A DNA stretch of 42,318 nt from an uncultured Hungatella sp. (GTDB lineage: Bacteria > Bacillota > Clostridia > Lachnospirales > Lachnospiraceae), in NCBI GenBank assembly GCA_947089145.1, contig CAMUJH010000035.1, positions 1-42,318 on the forward strand, read 5' to 3'. Both the position numbers and the translations under genes were made by a program. This document shows, piece by piece, positions 7,240-18,427 of the stretch. Every line of letters starts with the position of its first letter. Within the stretch, counting starts at the first letter, position 1. The notes below the pieces were generated by a model. The model was given only the letters and a program-made list of their open reading frames with translations, was not told the origin of the DNA and made no database searches.

Positions 7240-8121
7240 TCACTGTTCCTTTATAATCTCCACAGTGGTCTGTCCTCTTCCCTGCTCAATGGCACGGGCC
7301 GCGCCAATCCTCACCTGCAGATTTTTCTCGTAATCTAAAGCAAAGATACAAGAATACAGCACATCCAGCATATAGGCAATGGAACTGTCCGTGGTAAACG
7401 TGGCAATCTTGGAATACTGTTTCTCCCGGGTGCAGATGCGCAGCACGCAGTCCGCCAGTCTGGACAGGCTGCTCTCGCCGATATTGGTAATGAGAATCAC
7501 AGGAACCTTATGCCTCTTAAGCATCTGTGCCGCCCGAATCAAAATCGGCGTTTCACCCGAGTAAGATATGATTATGGCGCAGGAAGTTTTCTCCGCCATA
7601 TAAGCCGTATAAACAATCTCCCCCTGAAGCTGGCATAATTCCGTCTTCCTCCCGATTCTTGCCATGTTGTGCTGGAACTCTCTGGCCAGGATCAGGTTAT
7701 TGCTGGCTGCGTAAAGACCTATGGAAGAAGCCTTCCGCATATACAAAATCCCTTTCTGCAGTTCGTCATGGGTAATCAGAGATCTGGTATCGTCAATGGC
7801 CTCTTTCCTCAGCGCCGCAATCTTGTTCGCTATGGACATAATGGAATCGTTCTTCTGAAAAGGAAGATTGGCGTCAATTTCCTGAAAATGAGACTGCAGA
7901 TATTCCTCCTCCTTTAAAAACGCCTCCTTTAACTCATTCCACCCTCCAAAACCCATTTTGCGGGCAATCCGCACCAGAGTTGACGGGGACGCAAAAGCCC
8001 TCTGGGCAATCTCCTTGGTGGTCATGTCCCGAATCTCCTGTTTCTTTTCCAAAATAAAATCTACAATCGCCTGTTCACTGTTGGAAAAATCACACTCCTC
8101 CAGCCGATCTCTGATTAACAT
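7240..8121 (-). CDS. MurR/RpiR family transcriptional regulator
   Basis: This 293-residue protein has an N-terminal helix-turn-helix of the RpiR type (about residues 1-75; TTKEIAQRAFASPSTLVRIA is the recognition region). Its C-terminal SIS sugar-phosphate-binding domain (about 125-265) contains IIISYSGETPILIRAA and the following VPVILITNIGESSLSR. Members sense phosphorylated sugars and control neighbouring catabolic genes. It lies upstream of, and on the same strand as, the IIB-like, MFS and deacetylase genes, and very likely regulates them through the half-sites at 7014-7069 and perhaps 5074-5090. A start at ATG 8121 fits; the preceding sequence has only a weak ribosome site (GGAGTG). It probably has its own promoter in 8122-8426. 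Confidence 0.9.
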   Translation of the reverse strand: MLIRDRLEECDFSNSEQAIVDFILEKKQEIRDMTTKEIAQRAFASPSTLVRIARKMGFGGWNELKEAFLKEEEYLQSHFQEIDANLPFQKNDSIMSIANKIAALRKEAIDDTRSLITHDELQKGILYMRKASSIGLYAASNNLILAREFQHNMARIGRKTELCQLQGEIVYTAYMAEKTSCAIIISYSGETPILIRAAQMLKRHKVPVILITNIGESSLSRLADCVLRICTREKQYSKIATFTTDSSIAYMLDVLYSCIFALDYEKNLQVRIGAARAIEQGRGQTTVEIIKEQ

Positions 8122-8426
8122 ATGCTTTCACTCCTGTTCTCTCCATAAATCTCCCTGTTCAGCCTCATATTTCGCAGCCACAGGCGCAGCTTCGTACTTC
8201 TTTCATCACTGCGCCTCCCTGTCGGCCATCTTTCGTTCTTTTATCCTATCACATTTATATTCTAATAAATTTCCACACATTAACAAGAGGTTTGGCGGAA
8301 AGGGCAAAAAATTATCCCCGATGTCCTGACAGAAATCTGCATGATTCCAGATCCTTTCAGGCATTGAGGATAATGTATAATTCGGTATCAAGATCTTCTG
8401 TTCAATAATCTACAGGCTTTTTCATA
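8122..8426. other. Gap between RpiR gene and guaB
   Basis: This stretch of 305 bases has no convincing gene. An eight-base inverted repeat, AGGCGCAG (8182-8189) with CTGCGCCT (8209-8216), lies about 60 bases before the RpiR start and could be an autoregulatory site. No strong terminator is visible for guaB, which ends at 8427. Confidence 0.45.
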
Positions 8427-9914
<1,488 letters not shown>

Positions 9915-9927
9915 TTATTAGTAACCT

Positions 9928-9956
9928 AATATATCAAATTTAACTTGGGTTGTCAA
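9928..9956 (-). promoter_or_regulatory. Sigma-A promoter of guaB
   Basis: On the minus strand a perfect TTGACA (9956-9951), a 17-base spacer and TATATT (9933-9928) give a start about 40 bases before the guaB ATG. The short leader leaves no room for a purine riboswitch. Confidence 0.85.
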
Positions 9957-10043
9957 ATACATTTTTCGGATACCATCTGTCCTGTTGTCTGTCTTCTGAA
10001 ACCCTTGTTCCTATGGTTTTTATACCGTAGGACACGCTTTGCA

Positions 10044-10097
10044 GTTATGTAAAAAGATACGGTCCGGCATAAACCGGACCGTATCTTTTTACATAAC
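10044..10097. terminator. 24-bp perfect hairpin, bidirectional terminator
   Basis: Bases 10044-10067 are exactly complementary to 10074-10097, with a CATAAA loop. The stem combines a GC core (GATACGGTCCGG) with flanking A/T runs, so it can terminate in both directions. It overlaps the last codons of the DUF6106-type gene, whose stop is at 10089-10091. On the minus strand it ends the transcript coming from that gene. Confidence 0.85.
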
Positions 10098-10586
10098 TAC
10101 TTTTCTGGGAGCTCTCTGCCTGATGTGCTGCAGAATCTTGTCATTGGGCTCAAAAATAATTTTTGTCATGTGGCCGCCCTCACCCTGATGAACCATGCCG
10201 TATACCTTTGCCCCCTGGGTATGGGAGCCGAAATCCAGCCGCTTCATATCAGGTTTCTCATAATCTTTCAGGATATAGGAGTCCAGGGGAGCCACGATCT
10301 GCACCTCGCCCAGGGTTCCCTCCCACACCTTTTTTCTTCTGGCTTTTCCCATGATTTTGTCAACGGAAATCTGATCATTGACAATCAGGTACTCAAATTC
10401 CAAATCCAGATTCTGAAAAATAAAATAAGTGGCAGCCCCTGCAGCCGTCAGGATTATGATGCCGAATACTGTTGTCAGTGCCAGAAAGGCGCTGACAGCA
10501 CACAAGGCAATCAGAGCCGCTTTGAGGATCAGGGTGCTGGCTGGCGCCTTCCGCTTTACCAGCCATTCTGTGTAAGAATCATTCAT
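10089..10586 (-). CDS. DUF6106-type small membrane protein
   Basis: This 165-residue protein matches my memory of a Clostridia-specific family of unknown function (DUF6106). It has a short N-terminal segment MNDSYTEWLVKRKAPAS, then two adjacent hydrophobic helices (about residues 18-58, with LILKAALIALCAVSAFLAL and FGIIILTAAGAATYFIF). A cytoplasmic beta-rich tail follows with EYLIVNDQISVDKIMGKARR and DFGSHTQGAKVYGM. The PH-like tail suggests a membrane-bound sensor or scaffold, but no function is established. The ATG at 10586 begins the recognisable family N-terminus, with AAAGGA upstream at a long spacing; the longer frame to 10670 runs into the hairpin behind groEL and is unlikely. Confidence 0.7.
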   Translation of the reverse strand: MNDSYTEWLVKRKAPASTLILKAALIALCAVSAFLALTTVFGIIILTAAGAATYFIFQNLDLEFEYLIVNDQISVDKIMGKARRKKVWEGTLGEVQIVAPLDSYILKDYEKPDMKRLDFGSHTQGAKVYGMVHQGEGGHMTKIIFEPNDKILQHIRQRAPRKVVM

Positions 10587-10643
10587 AGTAAGTATGGTCC
10601 TTTCTTCCGTAATGGCTTTTGGATACTGCAGTAAACAAATCAT

Positions 10644-10676
10644 GGGAGAATGCTCATGCAGGCATGGCACTCTCCC
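10644..10676 (-). terminator. Hairpin downstream of groEL
   Basis: GGGAGAATGC (10644-10653) pairs with GCACTCTCCC (10667-10676) with one mismatch. On the minus strand it follows the groEL stop by about 20 bases but has only a weak T-rich tail (GATTTGTTT). It is a probable inefficient terminator or transcript-end stabiliser. Confidence 0.5.
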
Positions 10677-10698
10677 ACAGTTTATATCTGTGCTTCGC

Positions 10699-12324
<1,626 letters not shown>

Positions 12325-12374
12325 TCATTTCCTCCGGTTTCTTTCTATTCTCTATTCCTGTTTTACGCTGTTAA

Positions 12375-12659
12375 TTATTCAATTACTGCCAGAATATCAT
12401 TCTGTTTTACGATCACGTACTTCTCGTCATCCACTTCCACTTCCGTGCCGGAATATTTGGAGAAGATCACCTTATCCCCAACCTTTACCTGCATGGTCAC
12501 TTCCTTGCCCTCCACAACTCCGCCAGGACCTACTGCCACAACCTCTGCCTGCTGCGGCTTCTCTTTTGCCTGTCCCGGAAGTACAATACCGGACTTTGTA
12601 GTCTCTTCTGCAACCAGCTGCTTTAAAACAACTCTGTCAAATAACGGCGCTAATTTCAT
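12375..12659 (-). CDS. groES: Co-chaperonin GroES (10 kDa)
   Basis: This 94-residue heptameric cap of the GroEL chamber has the typical start MKLAPLFDRVVLKQLVAEE, the mobile loop KSGIVLPGQAKEKPQ (about 22-36), then VVAVGPGGV and the conserved VIFSKYSGTEVEVDDEKYVI near 68-87. An AAGGAGG ribosome site lies at normal spacing upstream. It is the first gene of the groES-groEL operon. Confidence 0.98.
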   Translation of the reverse strand: MKLAPLFDRVVLKQLVAEETTKSGIVLPGQAKEKPQQAEVVAVGPGGVVEGKEVTMQVKVGDKVIFSKYSGTEVEVDDEKYVIVKQNDILAVIE

Positions 12660-12703
12660 ATATGATTCCTCCTTAAGAATGATTTCCTTTTGTTCACAAC
12701 AAT

Positions 12704-12732
12704 GTTATAGCACCCTTTGTTAGCACTGTCAA
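12704..12732 (-). promoter_or_regulatory. Sigma-A promoter of groESL
   Basis: On the minus strand a perfect TTGACA (12732-12727), a 17-base spacer and TATAAC (12709-12704) sit about 45 bases before groES. The -35 box lies within the CIRCE operator, so bound HrcA would block RNA polymerase directly. Confidence 0.9.
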
Positions 12733-12746
12733 GGGTTGAGTGCTAA
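12720..12746. promoter_or_regulatory. CIRCE operator (HrcA site)
   Basis: TTAGCACTG - nine bases - GAGTGCTAA matches the CIRCE inverted repeat, with one change at the inner base of the left arm (G in place of C). The right arm is perfect. Heat-shock control of groESL by HrcA follows from established knowledge; no hrcA gene is in this window. Confidence 0.95.
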
Positions 12747-12878
12747 ATTTTTTCAAATTTTTCCAAACTTAATTTCTATTTTATAAAATTTTTTTTAATA
12801 TATGCCTTTTCTTTTTGGAACATTGGTATTACAATAGATTTATTATGATAAAAGATAAGCAGAAAGGAGCATCCTACC

Positions 12879-13304
12879 ATGGCGAAGAAAGATTTGGGCA
12901 AATTCCTTGCTCTGACAGCCATTTCCGCCGCTGTTGCCGCCGGCGTTTCCTACTTTTTGAAGTACCGGTCCTTCCATGCGGAACTGGATGAAGATTTTCA
13001 CGACTTTGAAGGAGACGACGACAGTTTTGACGGCTCGCTGCCACACGAAGGAGAACCTACCCAGCGCAATTATGTGCCTCTGGGAGAGAAAAAAGAAGAA
13101 AGTCCCATGAAGGAGGCTGCCGAAGCCGTAACGGATGCCGCTTCCCAGGCTGCCGAAAAGGCAGCTGATATGGCCTGTCAGGCCGCTGAAGAAGCAAAGG
13201 ACAGCGCCCAAGCCGTAAAAGAGCAGATTTCAGACGCTGCCGGACAGCTTAAAGAAGCCGCTGGCATGACTACCACGATTGAAGAAGACACTTCGGTTGA
13301 ATGA
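12879..13304 (+). CDS. Membrane-anchored alanine-rich helical protein
   Basis: This 141-residue protein of unknown family starts MAKKDLGKFLALTAISAAV, a basic patch followed by one hydrophobic helix (about residues 8-27). A very acidic segment follows (FHAELDEDFHDFEGDDDSFD, about 32-51). The C-terminal half (about 75-130) is an amphipathic Ala-rich helix with repeating AAEKAAD, AAEEAKD and AVKEQISDAAG units, like apolipoprotein- or LEA-type helices. A single-anchor membrane protein with a cytoplasmic or surface coiled helix is inferred. GAAAGGAG lies upstream of the ATG. It is divergent from groES and ends at a strong shared terminator. Related sequences occur beside groESL in some Lachnospiraceae as far as I recall, without known function. 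Confidence 0.7.
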   Translation: MAKKDLGKFLALTAISAAVAAGVSYFLKYRSFHAELDEDFHDFEGDDDSFDGSLPHEGEPTQRNYVPLGEKKEESPMKEAAEAVTDAASQAAEKAADMACQAAEEAKDSAQAVKEQISDAAGQLKEAAGMTTTIEEDTSVE

Positions 13305-13317
13305 CAACACTCTCCAT

Positions 13318-13367
13318 AAAAGGAATCCCCATCCGGCCAGACTCCGGGCCGGATGGGGATTCCTTTT
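13318..13367. terminator. Bidirectional terminator, 21-bp stem
   Basis: Bases 13318-13338 are exactly complementary to 13347-13367, with an eight-base loop AGACTCCG. A runs on the left and T runs on the right allow termination in both directions. It serves the convergent plus-strand helical protein gene and the minus-strand anti-sigma-like gene. Confidence 0.9.
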
Positions 13368-13387
13368 CATTTTAGTCTTCTTTTCTT

Positions 13388-14194
13388 CTACGGCTCCACG
13401 TTTATAATCTCTTTCGCCTTCTGCATCAGCTCCTCCCCGTCATGTCCCCCTTCCAGGGTGAAAAGCAGATAAGTAAGCCCTTCCTCTTCCCAGGATGCCG
13501 ACAAAAACATATGCCGCTCCTCCTTATCCGTTCCGTAGCTGATCTCCAGAGTTCCCTCTTCCTGCCGTTTCTGATCCTCCTGGGACGGCTGGGCGTCCGG
13601 GGGGAGGAAAAGGTATTCCATCTGCTTTATCTGAATGGGAATCTCGTTATATTCTTCTTCCAGAATCACCGGATAGCTGTTCTCTTCTATGCCGCCTAAG
13701 GGTTTTGACACATCCAGATTAAGATTGCAGTCATACTCTATATTAATCTGCGGAAAAGATCCTACGATGGTTCCTCCGGAATCTTTCGCATCCACATCAA
13801 TGCGGTAGGCCTTCTTGAATTTTGTTCCGTCTGTAAAGGCGTTTACGGCTTTTGCCGCGCTCCCCAGATCCGTATTTTTCATCACCTCTTCCGCAGAATA
13901 AAAGTCCACCTGATCCATAGAATGGTGGGAGCTAAGGCCTGTAATCTTCCCCGCTCCAATAGCCGTACCTCCTGCCAGCACTGCCATAGCCGCTACAGCC
14001 AAAACGATCTTTTTACCTGTTATTTTCCTCATGATTCTGCTCCTTTCCTGAATTTGTTCATGAATGTCTTTAAGCATCCGGCGCTGTCTTAAATCCGGCA
14101 TCTGGATTTCCTCCGCCATCTGCATGAGTGCCGCTTTCAGCTTTTCGTCCTGCCATGCAGTCTGCCGGGTGTCTGCCTGCTTCTTTGAATCCAT
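13388..14194 (-). CDS. Probable membrane-anchored anti-sigma factor
   Basis: This 268-residue protein has a cytoplasmic N-terminal region of about 60 residues (Lys- and Gln-rich, MAEEIQMPDLRQRRMLKDIH), one transmembrane helix (GKKIVLAVAAMAVLAGGTAI, about 65-85) and an external domain to the end. The domain contains FYSAEEVMKNTDLG and LNLDVSKPLGGIEE and resembles DUF4367-like outer domains. The gene starts 22 bases after the stop of an ECF sigma factor. That layout is standard for a sigma/anti-sigma pair, so it is inferred to hold the sigma factor at the membrane and release it on an envelope signal. The ATG at 14194 is chosen with AAAAGGGG upstream; a frame to 14272 would overlap the sigma gene by over 50 bases. 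Confidence 0.7.
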   Translation of the reverse strand: MDSKKQADTRQTAWQDEKLKAALMQMAEEIQMPDLRQRRMLKDIHEQIQERSRIMRKITGKKIVLAVAAMAVLAGGTAIGAGKITGLSSHHSMDQVDFYSAEEVMKNTDLGSAAKAVNAFTDGTKFKKAYRIDVDAKDSGGTIVGSFPQINIEYDCNLNLDVSKPLGGIEENSYPVILEEEYNEIPIQIKQMEYLFLPPDAQPSQEDQKRQEEGTLEISYGTDKEERHMFLSASWEEEGLTYLLFTLEGGHDGEELMQKAKEIINVEP

Positions 14195-14216
14195 CTTTTT
14201 AGACCCCCTTTTCTCA

Positions 14217-14846
14217 TCAAAATATTCCCAGAATCTCATTGTGTCCGGAACTGCCCATTGTCTTTTGGCCATGGTGCTGCTTTTCTTCCAGCATGCCCCT
14301 GAGGCTTTTCCGGGCCTGAAACAGCCTGGATTTTACGGTTCCCGGAAAGCTTCCCGTTATGCGGGCAATCTCCTCAACCGGCAACTCGCAGAAATAGTAC
14401 AGGACAATAACCGTCCTCTGCTTCATGTTCAGCCTCATAACCGCCTCTTTTATCCTCAGGTTTTCCTCTTTCTTCAGCACTTCCTCCAACGGCTGAACAG
14501 CCTTTTCATCAAGCAGGAGCCGTTCCCCCGGCCCGGACTCCATATCCTCCCCTGTCAGCTCCTCCAGAGAATAATCCGGCTTCTGCTTTTTTCTGTACCT
14601 CCATGCAGTCCTCACCAGGATCTGGCAAAGCCATGACTCAAAGGCCGTTTCGTCCCGGATGGATTCCCTGTGGAGAAAACATTTGACAAAGGTTTCCTGT
14701 ACAATATCTTCACTGTCGCTTTTATTATTTGTAATCATAAATGCCATGCGGTACAGTTTCCCCACATATGCTTGATACAGTTCATCAAAAGCAGCCTTGT
14801 CACCGCACTTTAAATTTTTTACCTGCCTGGCAATGGCGTCATTCAT
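14217..14846 (-). CDS. ECF-type RNA polymerase sigma factor
   Basis: This 209-residue sigma-70-family protein of the extracytoplasmic-function class has region 2 at about residues 17-75 (AFDELYQAYVGKLYRMAFM, then SEDIVQETFVKCFL) and region 4 at about 128-185 (MKQRTVIVLYYFCELPVEEI, then GTVKSRLFQARKSLRGML). The linker EELTGEDMESGPGERLL is typical of the SigV/SigW-like branch. It directs polymerase to a small regulon, probably envelope stress, and is followed by a probable anti-sigma gene. No clear self-regulated promoter could be defined upstream. Confidence 0.92.
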   Translation of the reverse strand: MNDAIARQVKNLKCGDKAAFDELYQAYVGKLYRMAFMITNNKSDSEDIVQETFVKCFLHRESIRDETAFESWLCQILVRTAWRYRKKQKPDYSLEELTGEDMESGPGERLLLDEKAVQPLEEVLKKEENLRIKEAVMRLNMKQRTVIVLYYFCELPVEEIARITGSFPGTVKSRLFQARKSLRGMLEEKQHHGQKTMGSSGHNEILGIF

Positions 14847-14949
14847 AGAAATCGGATCCTCTTTTCATATCTTCTTTAAGCGCTTATATTTTGATGCATC
14901 TGTTATATAAGAGTCCGCAACCAGGAAATCGGTTCATTTATTTTACCAA

Positions 14950-14982
14950 AAAAACGCCTTCCCGTTTTGAGAAGACGTTTTT
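14950..14982 (-). terminator. Terminator of the MocR-type gene
   Basis: AAAAACG-C-CTTC (14950-14961) pairs with GAAG-A-CGTTTTT (14971-14982) with one mismatch. On the minus strand a run of seven T residues follows (14954-14948). It separates the MocR-type gene from the sigma gene. Confidence 0.75.
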
Positions 14983-14990
14983 GCTGCCAT

Positions 14991-16409
14991 TTACAAAAGC
15001 ACGTTCTGTCCCTGCCATGCTTCCCATAAAAGCTCTCCCCCTTTCTTTATCTGCCCCTCGCTTAATTTGGCATATCCTAAAAGCACAGTGGCAGGCCGGC
15101 TGCTATCATGGTCATGAATAAAGTAAGAGGATAAGCCATAGACTTTCACGCCCTTTTGGGCCGCTTTCTCCACCAGCCACTTTTCCGTCCGACGTTTTTT
15201 GCTGGTCAGAAGCACATGAAGTCCGGCATTTTCCCCATGGATCTCAAAGTCTTCTTCAAGCTTTTTAAGCTGGCCCAAAAGCAAATCATGTTTTCCTTTA
15301 TAAATGGCCCTCATTCGGTTCAGATGCCGTTCGTAATATCCTTCTGTCAAAAACTGGTAAATAATGTTCTGATCAATTCTGGACACTGTAGAAGCATAGA
15401 ACTTCAGTTTTTCCTGGTAAATTCCCAGAAGCGTCTGGGGGAGCACCAGATATCCCACCCTGATTGCCGGGGCAATGGATTTGGAGAAGGTTCCCATATA
15501 AATTACCTTTCCTGTCTTATCAAGGCCCTGAAGCGCCGGGATCGGTTTCCCTTTATAGCGAAATTCACTGTCGTAATCATCCTCAATAAGGAACCTGTTT
15601 CCTTTACTTCCCGCCCACTGCAGAAGCTCCTGCCTTCTCACCACCGGCATGACCACGCCGGTCGGGTATTGATGGGACGGCATTACGTAGGCAATGTCTG
15701 CACGGCTGTTTTTCAGCGCCTTTACATCCATGCCCCAGGAGTCCATCTCCACGGGAACTATTTCGTATCCCAGGCTGTCAAATACCCGGTATGCCTGCTT
15801 GTATGTGGGATTCTCCATGGCAATTACCTGCCCTGGTCCCAAAATCTGGTACAGAAGCATCAGCAGGTATTCATTTCCTGCACCGATAATAATCTGCTCC
15901 GCCCGGCAGTTGACTCCCCGCGCCCCGTGAAGATATCCTCGGATCGCTTCCCGCAAAGCCGGCTCTCCCTGGGGAGATCCGGTTAAAAACATATCCTTTT
16001 TGTCTTCCACCAGAGTATTTCTGGTAACCTTTCTCCAGGCATTGTAAGGAAAATGGGTTAAGTCGATACCTCTGGGAGAAAAATCAATCACTGACTCCTC
16101 CTGCTCCTCTTCCCTTTCCGGCATAAAGGCGCCTGTCAGTTCCGGCTCTGCCTCCGCCAGCTCTTCTATGCGGAGGACGAAGTATCCTTTGTGGGGTACG
16201 GCTTCCACGTACCCCTCCGCCACCAGCTGGTCATATGCCATCTGAGTGGTGGAGCGGCTGACTTTCAGGTTCTCCGCCAGCACCCTGGTGGATGGAAGAC
16301 GCACTCCTTCTGCCAGGCTTCCCCGCCGAATCTCCTCTTTCATATACTCATATATCTGCTCATACATAGATTTAGAGCCTTTGGATTTTAAAGGAATCAT
16401 CAATTCCAT
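14991..16409 (-). CDS. MocR/PdxR-type GntR-aminotransferase regulator
   Basis: This 472-residue fusion has an N-terminal GntR winged helix (about residues 13-80, with LPSTRVLAENLKVSRSTTQM) and a C-terminal domain of the aminotransferase class I fold (about 110-465). The PLP site is visible: the Schiff-base lysine in MGTFSKSIAPAIRVGYLV (near residue 310) and EDDYDSEFRY near 276. MocR-type proteins use bound PLP or PLP-amino acid adducts as effectors, for example PdxR controlling vitamin B6 synthesis and GabR controlling GABA use. No target gene is adjacent, so the role is unassigned. AAGGGGGAG lies before ATG 16409. The region between this gene and glnS holds a hairpin and a dispersed repeat. 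Confidence 0.9.
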   Translation of the reverse strand: MELMIPLKSKGSKSMYEQIYEYMKEEIRRGSLAEGVRLPSTRVLAENLKVSRSTTQMAYDQLVAEGYVEAVPHKGYFVLRIEELAEAEPELTGAFMPEREEEQEESVIDFSPRGIDLTHFPYNAWRKVTRNTLVEDKKDMFLTGSPQGEPALREAIRGYLHGARGVNCRAEQIIIGAGNEYLLMLLYQILGPGQVIAMENPTYKQAYRVFDSLGYEIVPVEMDSWGMDVKALKNSRADIAYVMPSHQYPTGVVMPVVRRQELLQWAGSKGNRFLIEDDYDSEFRYKGKPIPALQGLDKTGKVIYMGTFSKSIAPAIRVGYLVLPQTLLGIYQEKLKFYASTVSRIDQNIIYQFLTEGYYERHLNRMRAIYKGKHDLLLGQLKKLEEDFEIHGENAGLHVLLTSKKRRTEKWLVEKAAQKGVKVYGLSSYFIHDHDSSRPATVLLGYAKLSEGQIKKGGELLWEAWQGQNVLL

Positions 16410-16435
16410 GCCAACTCCCCCTTAATGTGTATAAC

Positions 16436-16477
16436 AGCAAAAGCTGACCCGGCTCCAATGCCGTATCAGCTTTTGCT
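16436..16477. repeat. 12-bp inverted repeat next to dispersed repeat B
   Basis: AGCAAAAGCTGA (16436-16447) is exactly complementary to 16466-16477, with an inner CGGC/GCCG pair in the loop. It directly abuts the 87-base repeat at 16478. No long T run is present, so it is either a weak terminator or part of a compound repeat. Confidence 0.55.
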
Positions 16478-16564
16478 ATGAAAGTATCGAATTCTTATGG
16501 CAGATCTGCGCATGTGCTGCGCTGACCGTATGGCGCCAAAATGCCTGCTTTTGGCATTCTGTGT
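16478..16564 (+). repeat. Dispersed 87-bp repeat, full copy B (inverted)
   Basis: It is the reverse complement of 33861-33947 at 81 of 87 positions with no gaps. It lies between the MocR-type gene and glnS, outside any gene. The rest of the gap to 16653 contains only a weak hairpin near 16619-16642 (GATGCGTCCC with GGGCGCAT). Confidence 0.9.
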
Positions 16565-16653
16565 GCATCCCCCGGATTCGGATATGCCAAATGCGCCCGC
16601 CTGATTTTCATGCATGAGGATGCGTCCCCCGAAGGGCGCATGGGGATGCTGTG

Positions 16654-18330
16654 TTACTGATTCAGTTTAAAGGAGCTTTTCAGAGACACGATCCGGTTGA
16701 ATACCAGCTGCTCCGGCCTGCTGTCCTTGCTGTCCACGCAGAAATAGCCATTTCTCATAAACTGGAAGCTGTCGTAAGCCTTTGCATCCTTTAATGCTGG
16801 TTCCACATAGCAGTCTTTTACCACGGTAAGAGAATTAGGATTCAGGTTCAAAGTCCCGTCTTCGTTAAGCTTTCCCTTCTCCTCGTCCACAATATTCTCA
16901 TACAGGCGGCACTCTGCCTGGCAGGCTGTATCTTTTGCCACCCAGTGGATGGTGCCCTTTACCTTTCTGCCAGTAAATCCTGACCCGCTTTTCGTTTCCG
17001 GGTCATAAGTGGCATGTACCACCGTAACGTTTCCTTCTTCGTCTTTCTCAAAACCGGTGCAGGTTACAAAATAAGCGCCCATAAGCCGCACCTCATTGCC
17101 TGGGAACAGGCGGAAGTACTTCTTAGGCGGATTCTCCATAAAATCCTCCCGCTCAATATAAAGTTCCCTTCCAAAGGGAACCAGCCGCTCTCCCAGTTCC
17201 TGGTTCTCCAGGTTATTGGGTATGGACAGCTGCTCGGTCTGTCCCTGAGGATAATTATCAATCACCAGCTTCACCGGGTCCAGGACAGCCATCATCCTGG
17301 GCTTTTTCAGCTTCAGATCTTCCCTGATGCAGTATTCAAGCATGGCATAATCCACAGAACTGTTGCCCTTGGCCACGCCTACCAGATCCACAAACTTTTT
17401 GATAGACTCCGGCGTATATCCTCTTCTCCTGAGCGCAGCGATTGAAACCAGACGAGGATCGTCCCATCCGTCTACGATTTTGTCTTCTACTAACTTTTTG
17501 ATATACCTCTTTCCTGTCACAACATTAGTCAGATACAGTTTGGCAAACTCAATCTGTCTCGGCGGATTCTCAAATTCGCACTCTCTTACCACCCAGTCAT
17601 ATAAAGGCCTGTGATCCTCAAATTCCAGAGTGCAGATAGAGTGGGTAATGTGCTCAATGGCATCTTCTATGGGGTGTGCAAAATCATACATGGGATAAAT
17701 GCACCATTGATCCCCGGTATTATGATGGCTCATGCGGGCCACTCTGTATATAACCGGGTCCCTCATGTTAATGTTGCCGGAAGCCATATCGATCTTGGCT
17801 CTCAGCACCTTTTCCCCGTCCTTATATTTGCCCTCCTTCATCTCCTCAAAAAGCTTCAGATTCTCCTCAATGCTGCGGTTCCGGTAAGGGCTTTCCTTTC
17901 CAGGAGTCTTAAAATCTCCCCGGTACTCCCGGATCTGCTCTGCGCTCAGATCACAGACAAAAGCCTTTCCTTTCTTAATCAGCAGAACCGCGCACTCATA
18001 CATCTGCTGAAAATAATTTGATGCAAAAAAAAGCCTGTCCTCAAAATCAGCTCCCAGCCACTTTACGTCCTCAATAATAGACTGAACAAACTCTTCCTTT
18101 TCCTTTGTGGGATTGGTATCGTCAAACCGCATATTAAACTTTCCGCCGTATTTCTTAGCCAGCCCGTAGTTTAGCAGGATAGACTTGGCATGTCCGATGT
18201 GAAGGTAGCCGTTAGGTTCCGGCGGGAAGCGGGTCTGTACATGATCATAAACCCCCTCTGCCAAATCTTTGTCAATCTCCTGCTCTATAAAGTTTCTGGA
18301 AACTTCTAATGCTTCTCTGTTGTCTTCCAT
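16654..18330 (-). CDS. glnS: Glutaminyl-tRNA synthetase
   Basis: This 558-residue class I enzyme charges tRNA-Gln directly with glutamine. The N-terminal part shows [20 protein letters not shown] and the HIGH-type site [36 protein letters not shown] marks the Rossmann core and [20 protein letters not shown] the acceptor-end region. The KMSKS-like loop reads [13 protein letters not shown], and C-terminal beta-barrels for anticodon binding follow. The length agrees with bacterial GlnRS (about 550). The ATG at 18330 follows GGAGG at six-base spacing; a frame to 18366 has no ribosome site. It stands alone on the minus strand after the glycan locus, which ends at 18428. Confidence 0.97.
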   Translation of the reverse strand: MEDNREALEVSRNFIEQEIDKDLAEGVYDHVQTRFPPEPNGYLHIGHAKSILLNYGLAKKYGGKFNMRFDDTNPTKEKEEFVQSIIEDVKWLGADFEDRLFFASNYFQQMYECAVLLIKKGKAFVCDLSAEQIREYRGDFKTPGKESPYRNRSIEENLKLFEEMKEGKYKDGEKVLRAKIDMASGNINMRDPVIYRVARMSHHNTGDQWCIYPMYDFAHPIEDAIEHITHSICTLEFEDHRPLYDWVVRECEFENPPRQIEFAKLYLTNVVTGKRYIKKLVEDKIVDGWDDPRLVSIAALRRRGYTPESIKKFVDLVGVAKGNSSVDYAMLEYCIREDLKLKKPRMMAVLDPVKLVIDNYPQGQTEQLSIPNNLENQELGERLVPFGRELYIEREDFMENPPKKYFRLFPGNEVRLMGAYFVTCTGFEKDEEGNVTVVHATYDPETKSGSGFTGRKVKGTIHWVAKDTACQAECRLYENIVDEEKGKLNEDGTLNLNPNSLTVVKDCYVEPALKDAKAYDSFQFMRNGYFCVDSKDSRPEQLVFNRIVSLKSSFKLNQ

Positions 18331-18427
18331 AATCTTCCTCCATTGCCTCCAATAATAGGCTATCATACCATATTTCTTTTCCTAAGAAAAGGGGGTTTTC
18401 ATCCTGATTCTGGAATTTGCAGGAATT

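Noticed and set aside
18367-18427. T-rich hairpin CTTTTC/GAAAAG as terminator of the glycan locus
   Set aside because: The stem is only six A/T-rich pairs and the following bases overlap the probable glnS promoter region; too weak to call.
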